The notes beneath the pieces were generated by a model. That model worked only from the letters and a program-made list of their open reading frames with translations, was not told the origin of the DNA and ran no database searches. From contig NC_068976.1 in NCBI RefSeq assembly GCF_016808095.1, positions 3,492,001 through 3,556,000 of the forward strand: a DNA stretch of 64,000 bases, in the 5' to 3' direction. This stretch comes from Vigna angularis. Lineage: Eukaryota; Streptophyta; Magnoliopsida; Fabales; Fabaceae. The position numbers and the translations under genes are program-made. Of the stretch, positions 59,801 through 64,000 are shown piece by piece; the stretch's first letter is position 1, and each line of letters starts with the position of its first letter.

Positions 59801-61825
59801 AAGGGCATTGGCCCATATCTTACAATATAAATAAACTACCCTATGTGTAGTCTAAACACATAAGGGATATTTTCTCCCAATCTTCTTTATTTCTCATACC
59901 AATAATTCTAACAATGGTCAATCCTAGTATTGCTTATGAAAAGTCAATAATAATCTGTAACTTGCATTATTTGTTTTGTGTTCTCAAAGAAATATCTTCA
60001 GAAATCATTTTGAAAGCTAAGATGTTCAGATTGATAAAATCCTGCAAACGGGCAACCAAACATGTCCTTTTTGTCAGAAACCATGTAAATCAAACAAGTC
60101 AAAAGTCAAAATTTGAGATGCACCAATCATTTCTATCTGAAGATAGCCAGCCTTCTAAATTCTGATAGAATTTAAACCAGCCCATTAATCGGCAGAATTA
60201 ATATTCTTAGGGTGATTATCATTCTGGAATTGACAATTGTTACTAGAACATTTTATTGAATCCAAGAATGGGATTTGCCTCTAACTAAATGAAAAATACT
60301 TTTAATTAGATTATAATCTGGAATGTTACAGATACAGAACACATTCCCAACAATAATTCTACCATCGACAGGGATTAAGCACTTAACTTTGACACAAATA
60401 TGCATTGGTGTCTGACGTGTATAAAGTACTATTTAAGAGAACAAATCCATCAATATTCCTCTACCTAATTACTTAAGCTTTGAAGATTACTGGTTCTCAA
60501 ACATTTACAAGGATTGATCCATGCTGACAATTATTTTCCATAATAAAACTATTAAATATACTAAAACTAGATATAGGATTAATCTCCCTTGTGTTTAAAA
60601 CACACATAAGATAATATATTTATAATGAAGAATGATACAAGTATATATGGCAACCAAACATAAATATAGTAAATAGAAGATATTGTTAAAAAACAATATC
60701 AACAATATCTACCAATATCAAATAATATCAAAAGTTTACATTTTCCTAATTAACATAACACGCAGTATATATAACAAAAACTGAATTTCATCATGAGGTC
60801 AAAGTGAATTATTCACTATCCATTCTTCAAGCCTAACTGACTTCAGTTTGAGCAGCGATAGTAGGGATTTAAATTGACTAATTTCTTCAGCTCTGTTTCT
60901 GGATCTTTAATTCTCTAACAAAATTAAGAATAAATTTGTCCAATGCACAGAAAGAACAACACGGACCAACAAGCTTGCAGCAGTACGATTCTTTTAAAAG
61001 AAAAGATCCAGGAAAAAGAACGACTGATAGAACCTTCCTCCAAATGCTAACAGAAAAGACATTTCACCTAAATAAAACAATCACATTCCACACAAAAGCT
61101 CAAATGGAGGTAGAACAAATGCCGAAGTTAAATGAATGTTTTATGAAACAAACCTTGGAGAGCGAAAACCCCAATACTTCTGCACAAATCGTTGACAAAC
61201 TCTTACTTTGCTTGGGTTCATGCTTCTTACTATGATGCAGATGATTGTACACACTCCTGATATCCAAATATGGCTCAACCTATGCACAATTGAATTAAGA
61301 AATTCTCTGACAAAAAACAGAAGCAGGGCAGGAATGTTTATTCTCAAGGGTAAATGGTGTTCGCAGTTTCTGAAAAAATTCCATATTTTAAACATTGCTT
61401 TAGTTTTTGAAATACGTTAACTGTGATAAAAAACACTTAACCCTAATTTTATATTTTACTCATCGTGTGTGCCCATGTGTGACCTTGTCGAAACCGCCGT
61501 GGGAGCAGAAAGTGGAGGACAAGTAAGTCAAATCCTGCTTGAATCCGAATCCGAGTTTCAAGATGTCGGGGCACAGCAGCAATTCTCGCAGCGGTTCCGA
61601 CAGTGAAGAGAGAGGAATGGACAATAAGTCCAACACAAACACGCCCCAGTCGCCGCACGCGATTTGAAGCACCGACACCGTCGGGAACGACCTCCGTACC
61701 GGCTTCCACTCTGCATCCAGGCCCACCACTGAGCTCCGACCCAACGCCTCACTCAGCAGCCTGAACTCGGCTGTGTCCGTGCCAGTGACTAGGTGGACTT
61801 TTAGTTTCATAGGATCACTCTCCAT
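35880..61825 (-). CDS. Exonuclease mut-7-like protein (DEDDy 3'-5' exonuclease + Mut7-C), 8 exons, 26 kb
   Basis: Minus-strand exons, all GT-AG and in phase: 61825-61484, 61279-61154, 49764-49641, 42759-42266, 41983-41907, 41767-41632, 36562-36359 and 35939-35880 (TAA). They total 1563 nt or 520 aa, a full family length. Residues ~10-195 form an RNase D-like exonuclease domain: motif I GLDAEW (D37, E39), motif [10 protein letters not shown] (D98) and motif III YAAMD (Y175, D179), so all DEDDy residues are present. A lysine-rich linker (about 313-326) precedes the Mut7-C domain (about 356-520: [24 protein letters not shown]). A zinc ribbon lies at C451/C454 and C492/C495. I chose [10 protein letters not shown] as start by analogy with the family; the upstream in-frame ATG at 61894 looks accidental. 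C. elegans MUT-7 acts in transposon silencing; the plant role is not established. Introns 2, 3 and 6 are packed with transposons, yet no exon is damaged. Confidence 0.9.
37137..37256 (-). repeat. Solo TRIM LTR in intron 6
   Basis: 120 bp matching, in opposite orientation, the LTRs at 37805-38212. It is flanked by AACCT and AACGT, a possible degenerate TSD. Confidence 0.8.
37440..38760 (-). pseudogene. gypsy reverse transcriptase relic, split by a TRIM
   Basis: The minus strand of 38213-38710 gives an RT start ([54 protein letters not shown]), a frameshift, then [33 protein letters not shown] and VFFDDILIY. After the TRIM insertion the same element continues at 37440-37800 ([18 protein letters not shown], broken). 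Stops and frameshifts are present. It lies in intron 6 of the mut-7-like gene and is antisense to nothing: both run on the minus strand. Confidence 0.85.
37805..38212 (+). mobile_element. Complete TRIM (terminal-repeat retrotransposon in miniature)
   Basis: Two 120-bp LTRs (37805-37924 and 38093-38212, TGTTG..TTAACA) bracket a 168-bp non-coding interior. A tRNA-Met primer site TGGTATCAGAGC starts at 37925 and the purine tract GAGGGAGG lies just before the right LTR. The TSD is CCATG on both sides (37800-37804 and 38213-38217). It interrupts a gypsy RT. Confidence 0.95.
38890..39320. repeat. CAGCAG/GTGACAG-rich low-complexity tract
   Basis: Imperfect triplet-like repeats (GCAGCAG, GTGATGCAGCAG, GGTGACAGTGGCTG) open long but meaningless ORFs in several frames. 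It probably belongs to the leader of the surrounding minus-strand gypsy element. Confidence 0.7.
39338..39491 (+). repeat. 5' LTR of the 1.9-kb copia derivative
   Basis: 154 bp, TGTTAGAATTATTG to CCATTTTCACA. It has TATAAATATAGG near 39416. Confidence 0.92.
39700..40115 (+). repeat. Triplicated GC-rich leader unit
   Basis: A ~150-bp unit with core GACCGGTGACCA and a following GATCTGG-GCGTCTC tract occurs at about 39713, 39863 and 40016. The third copy closely matches the leader of the intact copia at 54530-54590 (minus strand). Confidence 0.75.
41095..41248 (+). repeat. 3' LTR of the 1.9-kb copia derivative
   Basis: 154 bp; differs from the 5' LTR at one position (GTAAGAGAACC versus GTAGGAGAACC). 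Confidence 0.92.
41285..41520 (-). repeat. gypsy 5' LTR and primer site
   Basis: On the minus strand TGGTATAAGAGC (41285-41296) follows an LTR-like segment with CTATATATAGAAG. It probably belongs to the gypsy whose RT lies at 37440-38760. The outer LTR end is not clear. Confidence 0.5.
43546..43905 (-). repeat. Truncated 3' LTR of the RDR-carrying element
   Basis: Nearly identical to 45198-45555; the part equivalent to about 45556-45801 is missing. Confidence 0.85.
43770..44894 (-). CDS. Chimeric ORF: gypsy gag N-part fused to RDR3/4/5-type RNA-dependent RNA polymerase fragment
   Basis: 374 codons from ATG 44894. Residues 1-70 are a retrotransposon gag start ([39 protein letters not shown]). 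The gag reading extends upstream of the ATG but meets a stop near 45070. From about residue 118 to 329 the sequence follows plant gamma-clade RNA-dependent RNA polymerases: [119 protein letters not shown]. The catalytic DxDGD motif lies further downstream in the family and is absent. [10 protein letters not shown] is short by about three residues against the usual MPDCFYLMGTVDP. The last ~45 codons are LTR. Product, if any, cannot be an active polymerase. Confidence 0.8.
   Translation of the reverse strand: MDPMGWIAQAEKFFNIQSVTEKEKMKLVYKCMEVGLARYWFRFWREKTIHPTWKMFTDALTRRFGELNRCTVCEKMAEVRKEGSLNVGRGQEDEDEEINNLLDLEDVGKGMGETELKLSTHQPPLLIQCRLFHMDRTIQGTLLVNRKLLPRTIQVRHSMIKVEKDLSLNMQSINSLEVVNTSIKPNRTYLSKNLITLLSYGGVPNEFCKALLESNLEDANHVFSNECVALRASINNGTMDEYIAAEMILCGIPLDEPFLQYHLSILAREERKKLRGGKLYMPDCLGTVDPIGCLEKDQDCIIHENDQITGDVLVYRNPSLHVGDIHIMRTRRQEGSRGYRTVSRREEGSRGYRLVFSGSRLGYQKRLGRGKATL
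45198..45801 (-). repeat. 5' LTR of the RDR-carrying element
   Basis: 604 bp. At 45535-45770 a unit of about 100 bp with ACCGTTCGGCTTCTCCT and GCTTCCCCCTGTCTCTGTTC is repeated about 2.5 times. Confidence 0.85.
45807..46340. other. Intron 3 sequence, unassigned
   Basis: No gene is recognised. The last part may be the 5' leader of the hAT fragment that follows. Confidence 0.4.
46341..47060 (+). pseudogene. hAT transposase relic: BED-type zinc finger
   Basis: Bases 46420-46590 translate to a BED-finger stretch typical of plant hAT transposases: ISDGK-like [22 protein letters not shown], then [15 protein letters not shown] and VVPEDV, broken by stops. CxxC and HH-C spacing is kept. Downstream to about 47060 only decayed sequence remains, with an AATGGAGGTGTAGAG unit present twice (near 46828 and 47026). 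The catalytic domain is absent. Confidence 0.7.
47085..47720. repeat. Tandem array of ~145-190 bp units
   Basis: Four units share a TACCAATGAGGAGGTAACGTCG core (near 47165, 47355, 47498 and 47645) and TTCGACGTCNATCATAGTAAAGA. GACGTC-type motifs resemble those of CACTA subterminal regions. It may be part of an old CACTA element, but no CACTA end was found. Confidence 0.75.
47940..48008. repeat. (GAT/GGT)n microsatellite
   Basis: Imperfect GATGATGGTGATGGTGAT tract of about 65 bp. Confidence 0.9.
48190..49005 (+). pseudogene. gypsy integrase C-terminus and chromo-like tail
   Basis: Plus-strand frames give the integrase end ([52 protein letters not shown]), a connecting stretch, then a chromo-like tail ([40 protein letters not shown] at 48821-48970). 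Stops (e.g. after 48303) and frameshifts show it is dead. It is typical of plant chromovirus-type Ty3-gypsy. It lies antisense in intron 3 of the mut-7-like gene. Confidence 0.85.
49008..49330 (+). repeat. Probable 3' LTR of the gypsy relic
   Basis: The segment starts TGTTAGGAAAAATG and ends TTCCTAACA, directly after the gypsy tail. No partner LTR was found. Confidence 0.5.
49962..50170 (-). repeat. 3' LTR of copia 1
   Basis: 209 bp; contains CACACACAACTCATACACACT-type short repeats. Confidence 0.95.
50178..54266 (-). CDS. copia 1 gag-pol polyprotein, uninterrupted
   Basis: 1362 aa from ATG 54266, no stop or frameshift. In order: gag (about 1-230); CCHC knuckle [14 protein letters not shown] (~236); aspartic protease [14 protein letters not shown] (~316); GAG-pre-integrase [14 protein letters not shown]; integrase D,D,E with HSDVWGPSR (~495), [10 protein letters not shown] (~557) and [10 protein letters not shown] (~592). 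Then come a serine/proline-rich linker, reverse transcriptase with [19 protein letters not shown] and YVDDIV (~1042), and RNase H with [18 protein letters not shown] (~1208), [12 protein letters not shown] and the C-terminal ADMLTKSL. All catalytic residues appear present. It makes the proteins for reverse transcription and integration of the element. With matching LTRs it is a candidate for a still active copy, although its 5' LTR is now cut near its outer end by copia 2. Confidence 0.96.
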   Translation of the reverse strand: MASGSALSFSGSPSITSEKLNGKNYMSWSAAVEMWFLGQGRYDHLEQDGSQVPSDKAEQWKQADFQLCALLWQSVEPRLLISLRAFKTCHTFWKKAQSIYANDIQRLYDTANKLACLKMTDHDMVSFMTEAQAAVEELRMFLESSEDIKKKLDQYYMVMILRALHPDLNHIRDQLLTSHEVPSLEALTTRLLRVPVPQSQETHETIEPSVMVATRGRGRGTRGGGRGGRGGRGRQCSYCNRMGHTQENCYSLHGFPSKTANISQAETSTSNSKFTEEEYQEYLRLKSNSLAQSSQSSSTSTACISQSMAGPNSWVIDSGASDHISGNTSLFSNLSLQEKPHFITLANGSKTCSKGIGQVSLSPSLTLKSVLFVPNCPFNLISLSQLTKILNCSITFDSKSFVIQERGSGRQIGEGYEAGGLYHFGFRPRVSCVAALPPKVLHDRFGHPNLSKLKKMCPELSGLQTLECESCQLGKHVRSVFPKRSQSMCTSSFSIIHSDVWGPSRVSSFGFRYFVTFIDEYSRCTWVYLMKDRSELLPIFTSFLNEIKNQFGQVIKVLRSDNAKEYFSSTFSSLLSSHGILHQSTCPHTPQQNGIAERKNRHLVETARTLLLGAHIPIHHWGDAILTACFLINRMLSSSLNNKVPFFVLFPNNPLFHTSPRVFGCVCFVHDMSPGLDKLSARAIKCVFLGYSRLQKGYRCYSPETKKYYMSANVTFFEQTPFFSPSVQDVHILQQVLPIPVVESNISNTSVNPSNTQGPLEPSSPHTDNLRHSTPMDNPLPENGGSPSSDSSSSPSPVTPPGEDDFGWPIALRKGNRSTRNPHPIYNFLSYHRVSSSFYSLLSSVSPVLIPKTVKEALDHPGWRHAMIEEMQALDHSHTWELVPLPPGKKAVGCRWVYAIKVGPNADIDRLKARLVAKGYTQVYGLDYCDTFSPVAKMTTIRLFFAMAAIRHWPLHQLDIKNAFLHGDLEEEVYMEQPPGFVAQGESGMVCKLNRSLYGLKQSPRAWFGKFSSIVQKFGLRRSEADHSVFYYHSSPGKCVYLIVYVDDIVITGNDIAGISQLKEYLCRHFQTKDLGSLKYFLGIEIAQSKDGVVISQRKYALDILQETGMIDCRPVDSPMDPNQKLTTEEGELFSDPERYRRLVGKLIYLTITRPDLSFAVGVVSQFMQAPCVGHWNAIIRILRYVKKAPGQGLLYEEKGSLQVSGYCDADWAGSPIDRRSTTGYCVFLGGNIISWKSKKQNVVARSTAEAEYRAMASLTCELIWVKQFLQELNFCDIQSMKMYCDNQAALHIASNPVFHERTKHIEIDCHFVREKLLSKEICTEFVGSNDQLADMLTKSLRGPRIEFICSKLGTYNLYAPA
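54267..54812 (-). promoter_or_regulatory. copia 1 primer site and leader
   Basis: The primer site lies at 54801-54812, then a GC-rich leader on the minus strand. The segment 54530-54590 shares a near-identical block (GGCGACCACTGGATCTGG, TTCGCCTCTTCACGCGA) with the non-autonomous element at 40030-40080. Confidence 0.75.
54813..55011 (-). repeat. 5' LTR of copia 1, larger part
   Basis: 199 bp; the remaining 10 bp lie at 59904-59913 beyond copia 2. Confidence 0.94.
55012..55163 (+). repeat. 5' LTR of copia 2
   Basis: 152 bp, TGTTAGATG to TTTCTCATA; contains TATAAATAAAC near 55091. Confidence 0.95.
55164..55581 (+). promoter_or_regulatory. copia 2 primer site and CCG-rich leader
   Basis: After the primer site (55164-55176) the leader is dominated by GCC/CCG triplets (55230-55500). 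It ends in TTTTTAGGGTTTCTCCCTCT just before the ATG, as the relic at position 390-415 does. Confidence 0.75.
55582..59739 (+). CDS. copia 2 gag-pol polyprotein, uninterrupted
   Basis: 1385 aa from ATG 55582 to TGA, no break. In order: gag ([20 protein letters not shown] near the start); CCHC knuckle [14 protein letters not shown] (~251); protease [14 protein letters not shown] (~344); GAG-pre-integrase [14 protein letters not shown] with CESCQLGKH; integrase D,D,E with HSDIWGPSR (~524), [10 protein letters not shown] (~588) and [10 protein letters not shown] (~622). A proline-rich linker follows, then RT with [19 protein letters not shown] and YVDDIVLTG (~1068), and RNase H with [18 protein letters not shown] (~1229), [12 protein letters not shown] and LADIFTKSL. 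It shares most motifs with copia 1 but differs clearly in gag and linker, so it is a sister family rather than a copy. All catalytic residues are present, so it is probably capable of movement. Confidence 0.97.
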   Translation: MASSSSTNTSIGGSSSDPSIYTNYVNVHLSIDKLDGTNYATWASDIKLWLKSQGYLDHLTQNVTTVLIDDTSRWMKIDAQLCIVIKSTIHSSLKQMFRSYETCSEVWAQAKLLYTNDTQRLYGVCLDLLTVIGPRNPGPMAEYLGKIHALLHDFNDILPPASTPAEELEQRSKFFMLLALYGLSDDVSHVRDQILGSPIIPNFTSTCSALLRIPSKPVTETSPRTDDSSVMAAQRDDRSRSRKPSKGRPKCDHCGKLGHKIDRCYALHGRPPRPVAVANSDPPPRSPSADHPTSSNIVDKPAIFNEFLRWYEDHQHSGSTTSASVARTGTPFVGLTHSLGPWVLDSGATDHITGNKSLFSSLSCPANLPSVTMADGSRVSSHGIGTVNIFPSISIDHVLYVPGSPFNLLSISRLTRTLNCVISFTKDSVWLQDRSSKHMIGTGCESHGLYHLRPSPHVGVVMESPSLLHAQFGHPSLAKLQQLVPRLSTLSSLSCESCQLGKHTRRSFPRSVSQRASSPFSLVHSDIWGPSRVKSILGFQYFVTFIDDYSRCTWLFLMKNRSELFSIFQSFFNEIKTQFGVSIRNLRSDNGREYLSQQFKQFMASHGILHQTSCAYTPQQNGVAERKNRHLIETTRTLLIHGQVPSRFWGDAVLTACYLINRMPSSVLDNKIPHSILFPQDPLHPLPLRVFGSTCFVHDFSPGLDKLSPRSHKCVFLGFPRSQKGYKCFSPSLNRHFISADVTFDESSFYFSHLSSSSVPLPVTVDIPLICDLPGDAPPILSSPSLDSHSPQDHPSPPPLQVYSRRNCLPHDSLPVPPHVSPPAPATESDLPIALRKGIRSTRNPSPHYTVLNYHRLSPSFYTCLSSISSVSIPKSVDDALTHPGWRQAMMDELSALQESGTWELVQLPSGKSVVGCRWVYAIKVGPDGTIDRLKARLVAKGYTQIFGLDYGDTFSPVAKMTSVRLFIAMAALRQWPLYQLDVKNAFLNGDLQEEIYMEQPPGFVAQGESSGLVCRLRKSLYGLKQSPRAWFGKFSCVVQQFGMSRSEADHSVFYRHSSAGCIYLIVYVDDIVLTGSDYLGISQMKQHLCHHFQTKDLGKLRYFLGIEVAQSNDGIVISQRKYALDILEETGLMNCKSVETPMDPNIKLLPNQGEPFSDPERYRRLVGKLNYLTVTRPDISFAVSVVSQFLNSPCEDHWDAVVRILKYIKRSPGKGLLYGPNNDTKIVCYSDADWAGSPSDRRSTSGYCVSIGSNLISWKSKKQSVVARSSAEAEYRAMASATCELVWLKQLLSELKFGDVTHMILICDNQAALHISSNPVFHERTKHIEVDCHFIREKIISGDIKTEFVNSSNQLADIFTKSLRGPRIDYLCNKLGTYDLYAPA
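59747..59898 (+). repeat. 3' LTR of copia 2
   Basis: 152 bp, no difference seen from the 5' LTR. Confidence 0.95.
60550..60776. repeat. Solo LTR in intron 2
   Basis: 227 bp, similar to the LTR at 2943-3176. It is flanked by AAAAC duplications (60545-60549 and 60777-60781). The outer end reads TATTAAATA instead of TGTTGAATA, a sign of age. It probably arose by LTR-LTR recombination. Confidence 0.82.
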
Positions 61826-63220
61826 AGGCAATGTCTCCTTATTACTTATTTTTTCAGCTTCACGGTTCAATAAAAAGTCTAGGGAAAATACCAAAAGATC
61901 CAGGAGATAGGCAAAGAAAATTTCTTACAAGGTGTTGTTTTTATCTTTTTTTCACAAGTTAATCCTTCTCTCAAGTATCATGGTATTTATTTATTATACC
62001 ACGAACAATTAAGCCAATTCAATTTTCAAATAAGTTTAGGTTAAATACTTTTTTCTCGTAGAAATATTTTGAATCAATTAATTTTCCGATCTTTGATTCG
62101 ATTTGGTTGTTCAACTTTAGAAACACAACAAATTTAAATTTTTAATTAAATTTTACTAAGTTTATGTGATATTTTAAACACATAATATTAAAGTATAAAT
62201 GAGTCAAACAACATAAACAACTCAAATATTATCATGAAATATATTTAAAATGTTAAATAAATTTAACAAAATTTGGTTAAAATGATTAAATTTACACATT
62301 TCTATAATTGAGTAGTAAATTAGGTCAAAGTTATGAAAAGAGACTAATTTTAATTTTTCGTAAAAGTTAAGAGACTAAAATTATATTTAACCTAATAAAT
62401 TTATGTTAAAAAAAAGTAGAGACCATAAAAAATAAAATTACATCAGGAAAAAAAATACATATTAAAAAAAGTCACATTTTCTCCATGAAAATTATTTAAT
62501 ACTTTGAGCTTTATATATTAGGATAAAGGCAAAATTCTTATCATTTTAAAACATTTATTATTAGTCAATAATTAACATTTCAAAAAAGGCCTTCACTTTT
62601 TTAGAAGTTTTTGCTTAAGAGGATTTAGTATTAACTTTTTTTTGTCTATCTTTACCAAACTTTCTTGTAGTTTGAACGACCTCATCATCAATATTAGAAT
62701 CTTCCTTCCCATAAAGCATATTAGTCCATTTAGAAGTTATTTTCAACTCCTTTGCAAAATGAGTTTTCTTAAATGTCAAAGGATTAGAAATTCCACTAAA
62801 CTACTATAAGCTGAATTTAATTATTGTAAATCCTATAAATAATTCACAATGGAAGTGACATCCTCCAAAAAAAAGTATATCAACCAACGAATCAGACTCC
62901 ATTTGCACACCACCATCTAAATTCTTAACAAGAGAATATGCATTCGCAATACAAATGTTATCATGATTACCCACCTCTAGCTTAGATTGTGACTAAGCAA
63001 CATGTTACACCATTAAAGACTAAATCATAAGCTCCACCACGGGCACTACCACAAGTTCTACAATAGGCTCCATCGTAGGCTCCATCACAGGTTTTACCAC
63101 TAAAGTTAAAGAGTTATTAGTCTCATCTTGTGCACCAACCACCTTTCGACTATAATGTTATTGTATTTGTGCACAAACTATTTTCTCCGTAGCAGAAATA
63201 ACATTGACCTCTTATTGTAA
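61826..63220. other. Upstream region of the mut-7-like gene and AT-rich sequence
   Basis: The promoter and 5' UTR of the exonuclease gene (minus strand) should lie in about 61830-62200. No clear TATA box could be singled out. Bases 62000-62560 are AT-rich. From 62600 to 63220 the minus strand may continue a decayed LINE ORF1. Confidence 0.4.
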
Positions 63221-63633
63221 CTACCTACAACTAGATAAGTTATGACCAATCAATTTATAGTTTGAACAAAATAGAGGCAATTCCTCACACTTCACATCAA
63301 TAATAAATGCAAATTCTATCCTTTTCACCAAAATTTGATTAGGAAAATTAGATAACAAATCAACATCAACCAAAACACGTGCTAAGAAATCTCGAGATTT
63401 ATTCTTGATATAACCATTAAAGATAAAGGTGTAACCATTTCTCGTGCTATTGAGAAACCCGCTTTTGGGTGCCAATACTCTAAAGAAAGATCATAAATGT
63501 GAACCCAACATGGAGTTTTTGTGAGTTTCATGGAAGCCGAGACAAAATCTTTTGTCCAAGAAAAAAATGAAGAATGACAGGAGATAAATTTCAAGTTCCA
63601 ACAGTCAAAACCTTTTGCATGTCTTCTAAACAA
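63221..63633 (-). pseudogene. LINE (non-LTR retrotransposon) ORF1 relic
   Basis: The minus strand encodes a DUF4283-type gag/nucleic-acid-binding region in two frames: CWVHIYDLSLEYWHPKAGFSIA, then (frameshift near 63430) FLARVLVDVDLLSNFPNQIL, FAFIIDVKCEELPLFCSNYK and GHNLSSCR, the last part being a degenerate CCHC knuckle (CSNYKLIGHNLSSC). This pattern is characteristic of ORF1 of plant L1-type LINEs. No reverse transcriptase is seen inside the window. Confidence 0.72.
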
Positions 63634-64000
63634 GAAAAAGTAAATTCATAGGACACTTTGTCAAGTGTATTTTCCTTCCATTGACCCAAATGCTTTCAAG
63701 CCACATCGACTTTTTCTACAAAGGTCTAAATGTGTAAACAATTTATCCTTTTTGTTAACAAAATAGGTCCATGCAAATTATTTTTACACTCCTCCAAACT
63801 AGCAAGATAAATTTCTTCATAAATCTACATAGAGACCATATACCTCTTTATATAAAGAGAACATAATTAGGACAAAAGAATATCATACACATTATTATGA
63901 ACCTAGGTAAATGTATGTTTTTATGCCACAAAGAAAATTTAGAAAACAATTATTTGTCATGATCTTAATCCTATAAACAACATTAAGAAATATAAAACTC
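63634..64000. other. Unassigned right edge
   Basis: AT-rich sequence, possibly further LINE remains on the minus strand. No gene is supported. Confidence 0.35.

Larger units (their letters stand above)
55012..59898 (+). mobile_element. Intact Ty1-copia element 2 nested in the LTR of copia 1
   Basis: The TSD is CCAAT (55007-55011 and 59899-59903). Its 152-bp LTRs (55012-55163 and 59747-59898) look identical. A primer site TGGTATCTAGAGC follows at 55164 and GAGGGGGAG precedes the right LTR. Length is 4887 bp. It is the youngest insertion here because it interrupts copia 1, and it runs antisense to the mut-7-like gene. Confidence 0.96.
49962..59913 (-). mobile_element. Intact Ty1-copia element 1, split by copia element 2
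   Basis: The TSD is ATGGT on both sides (49957-49961 and 59914-59918). The 3' LTR is 49962-50170 (209 bp). The 5' LTR is split into 54813-55011 and 59904-59913 by the second element and sums to the same 209 bp; by eye the two LTRs are identical. On the minus strand the primer site TGGTATCAGAGC (54801-54812) touches the 5' LTR and GAGGGGGAG precedes the 3' LTR. Without the insertion it is about 5.06 kb. It lies in intron 2 of the mut-7-like gene in the same direction. Confidence 0.95.

Noticed and set aside
61826..61894. Upstream in-frame ATG giving a 23-aa longer exonuclease
   Set aside because: The extension has no family resemblance, while the internal [14 protein letters not shown] start matches the usual beginning of plant family members. 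It is not excluded by sequence alone.

Overview
The window is plant nuclear DNA, most likely from a dicot and probably a phaseoloid legume. Genes have GT-AG introns, there are no bacterial-type operons, and most of the sequence is LTR retrotransposon. The legume guess is inference from the look of the repeats. Two host genes are complete: an early nodulin-93 gene (ENOD93, + strand, 4 exons, 17399-19503) and an exonuclease mut-7-like gene (- strand, 8 exons, 520 aa) stretched over 35880-61825. The last three exons of a TLC/NTT (ATP:ADP antiporter)-like membrane protein lie at 4055-4681. No rRNA, tRNA or CRISPR array was seen.

Layout: 1-3800 is a patchwork of decayed copia, gypsy and TRIM pieces. 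5848-7109 is a Mutator-like element with ~255-bp inverted ends. 7582-8671 looks like a solo LTR with an array of TTAATCGATTAA palindromes. 9554-13863 is a gypsy deletion derivative (gag-protease only) with a TACTA target-site duplication (TSD). ENOD93 follows, then a young but broken copia element (20065-24760). An older copia relic (25026-30215) carries a CACTA transposon (26691-28252). Gypsy and copia debris and an (AT)55 microsatellite fill 31-35.4 kb.

From 35.9 to 61.8 kb everything lies within the mut-7-like gene. Its exons are intact and in phase, but introns 6, 3 and 2 (about 5.1, 6.9 and 11.4 kb) are loaded with transposons. Intron 6 holds a gypsy relic cut by a complete 408-bp TRIM, plus a recent 1.9-kb non-autonomous copia derivative. 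Intron 3 holds hAT and gypsy pieces, a tandem array, and a 2.26-kb LTR element whose ORF joins a retrotransposon gag to a stretch of host RNA-dependent RNA polymerase (RDR3/4/5 type). Intron 2 holds two apparently intact copia elements, one inserted in the 5' LTR of the other, each with LTRs that match by eye. The right edge (63.2-63.6 kb) has a LINE ORF1 relic.

The biological theme is striking. A gene related to a transposon-silencing exonuclease of C. elegans carries a nest of young retrotransposons in its introns, and one of them has captured part of a second silencing-type gene. Whether this is more than coincidence cannot be told from sequence alone.
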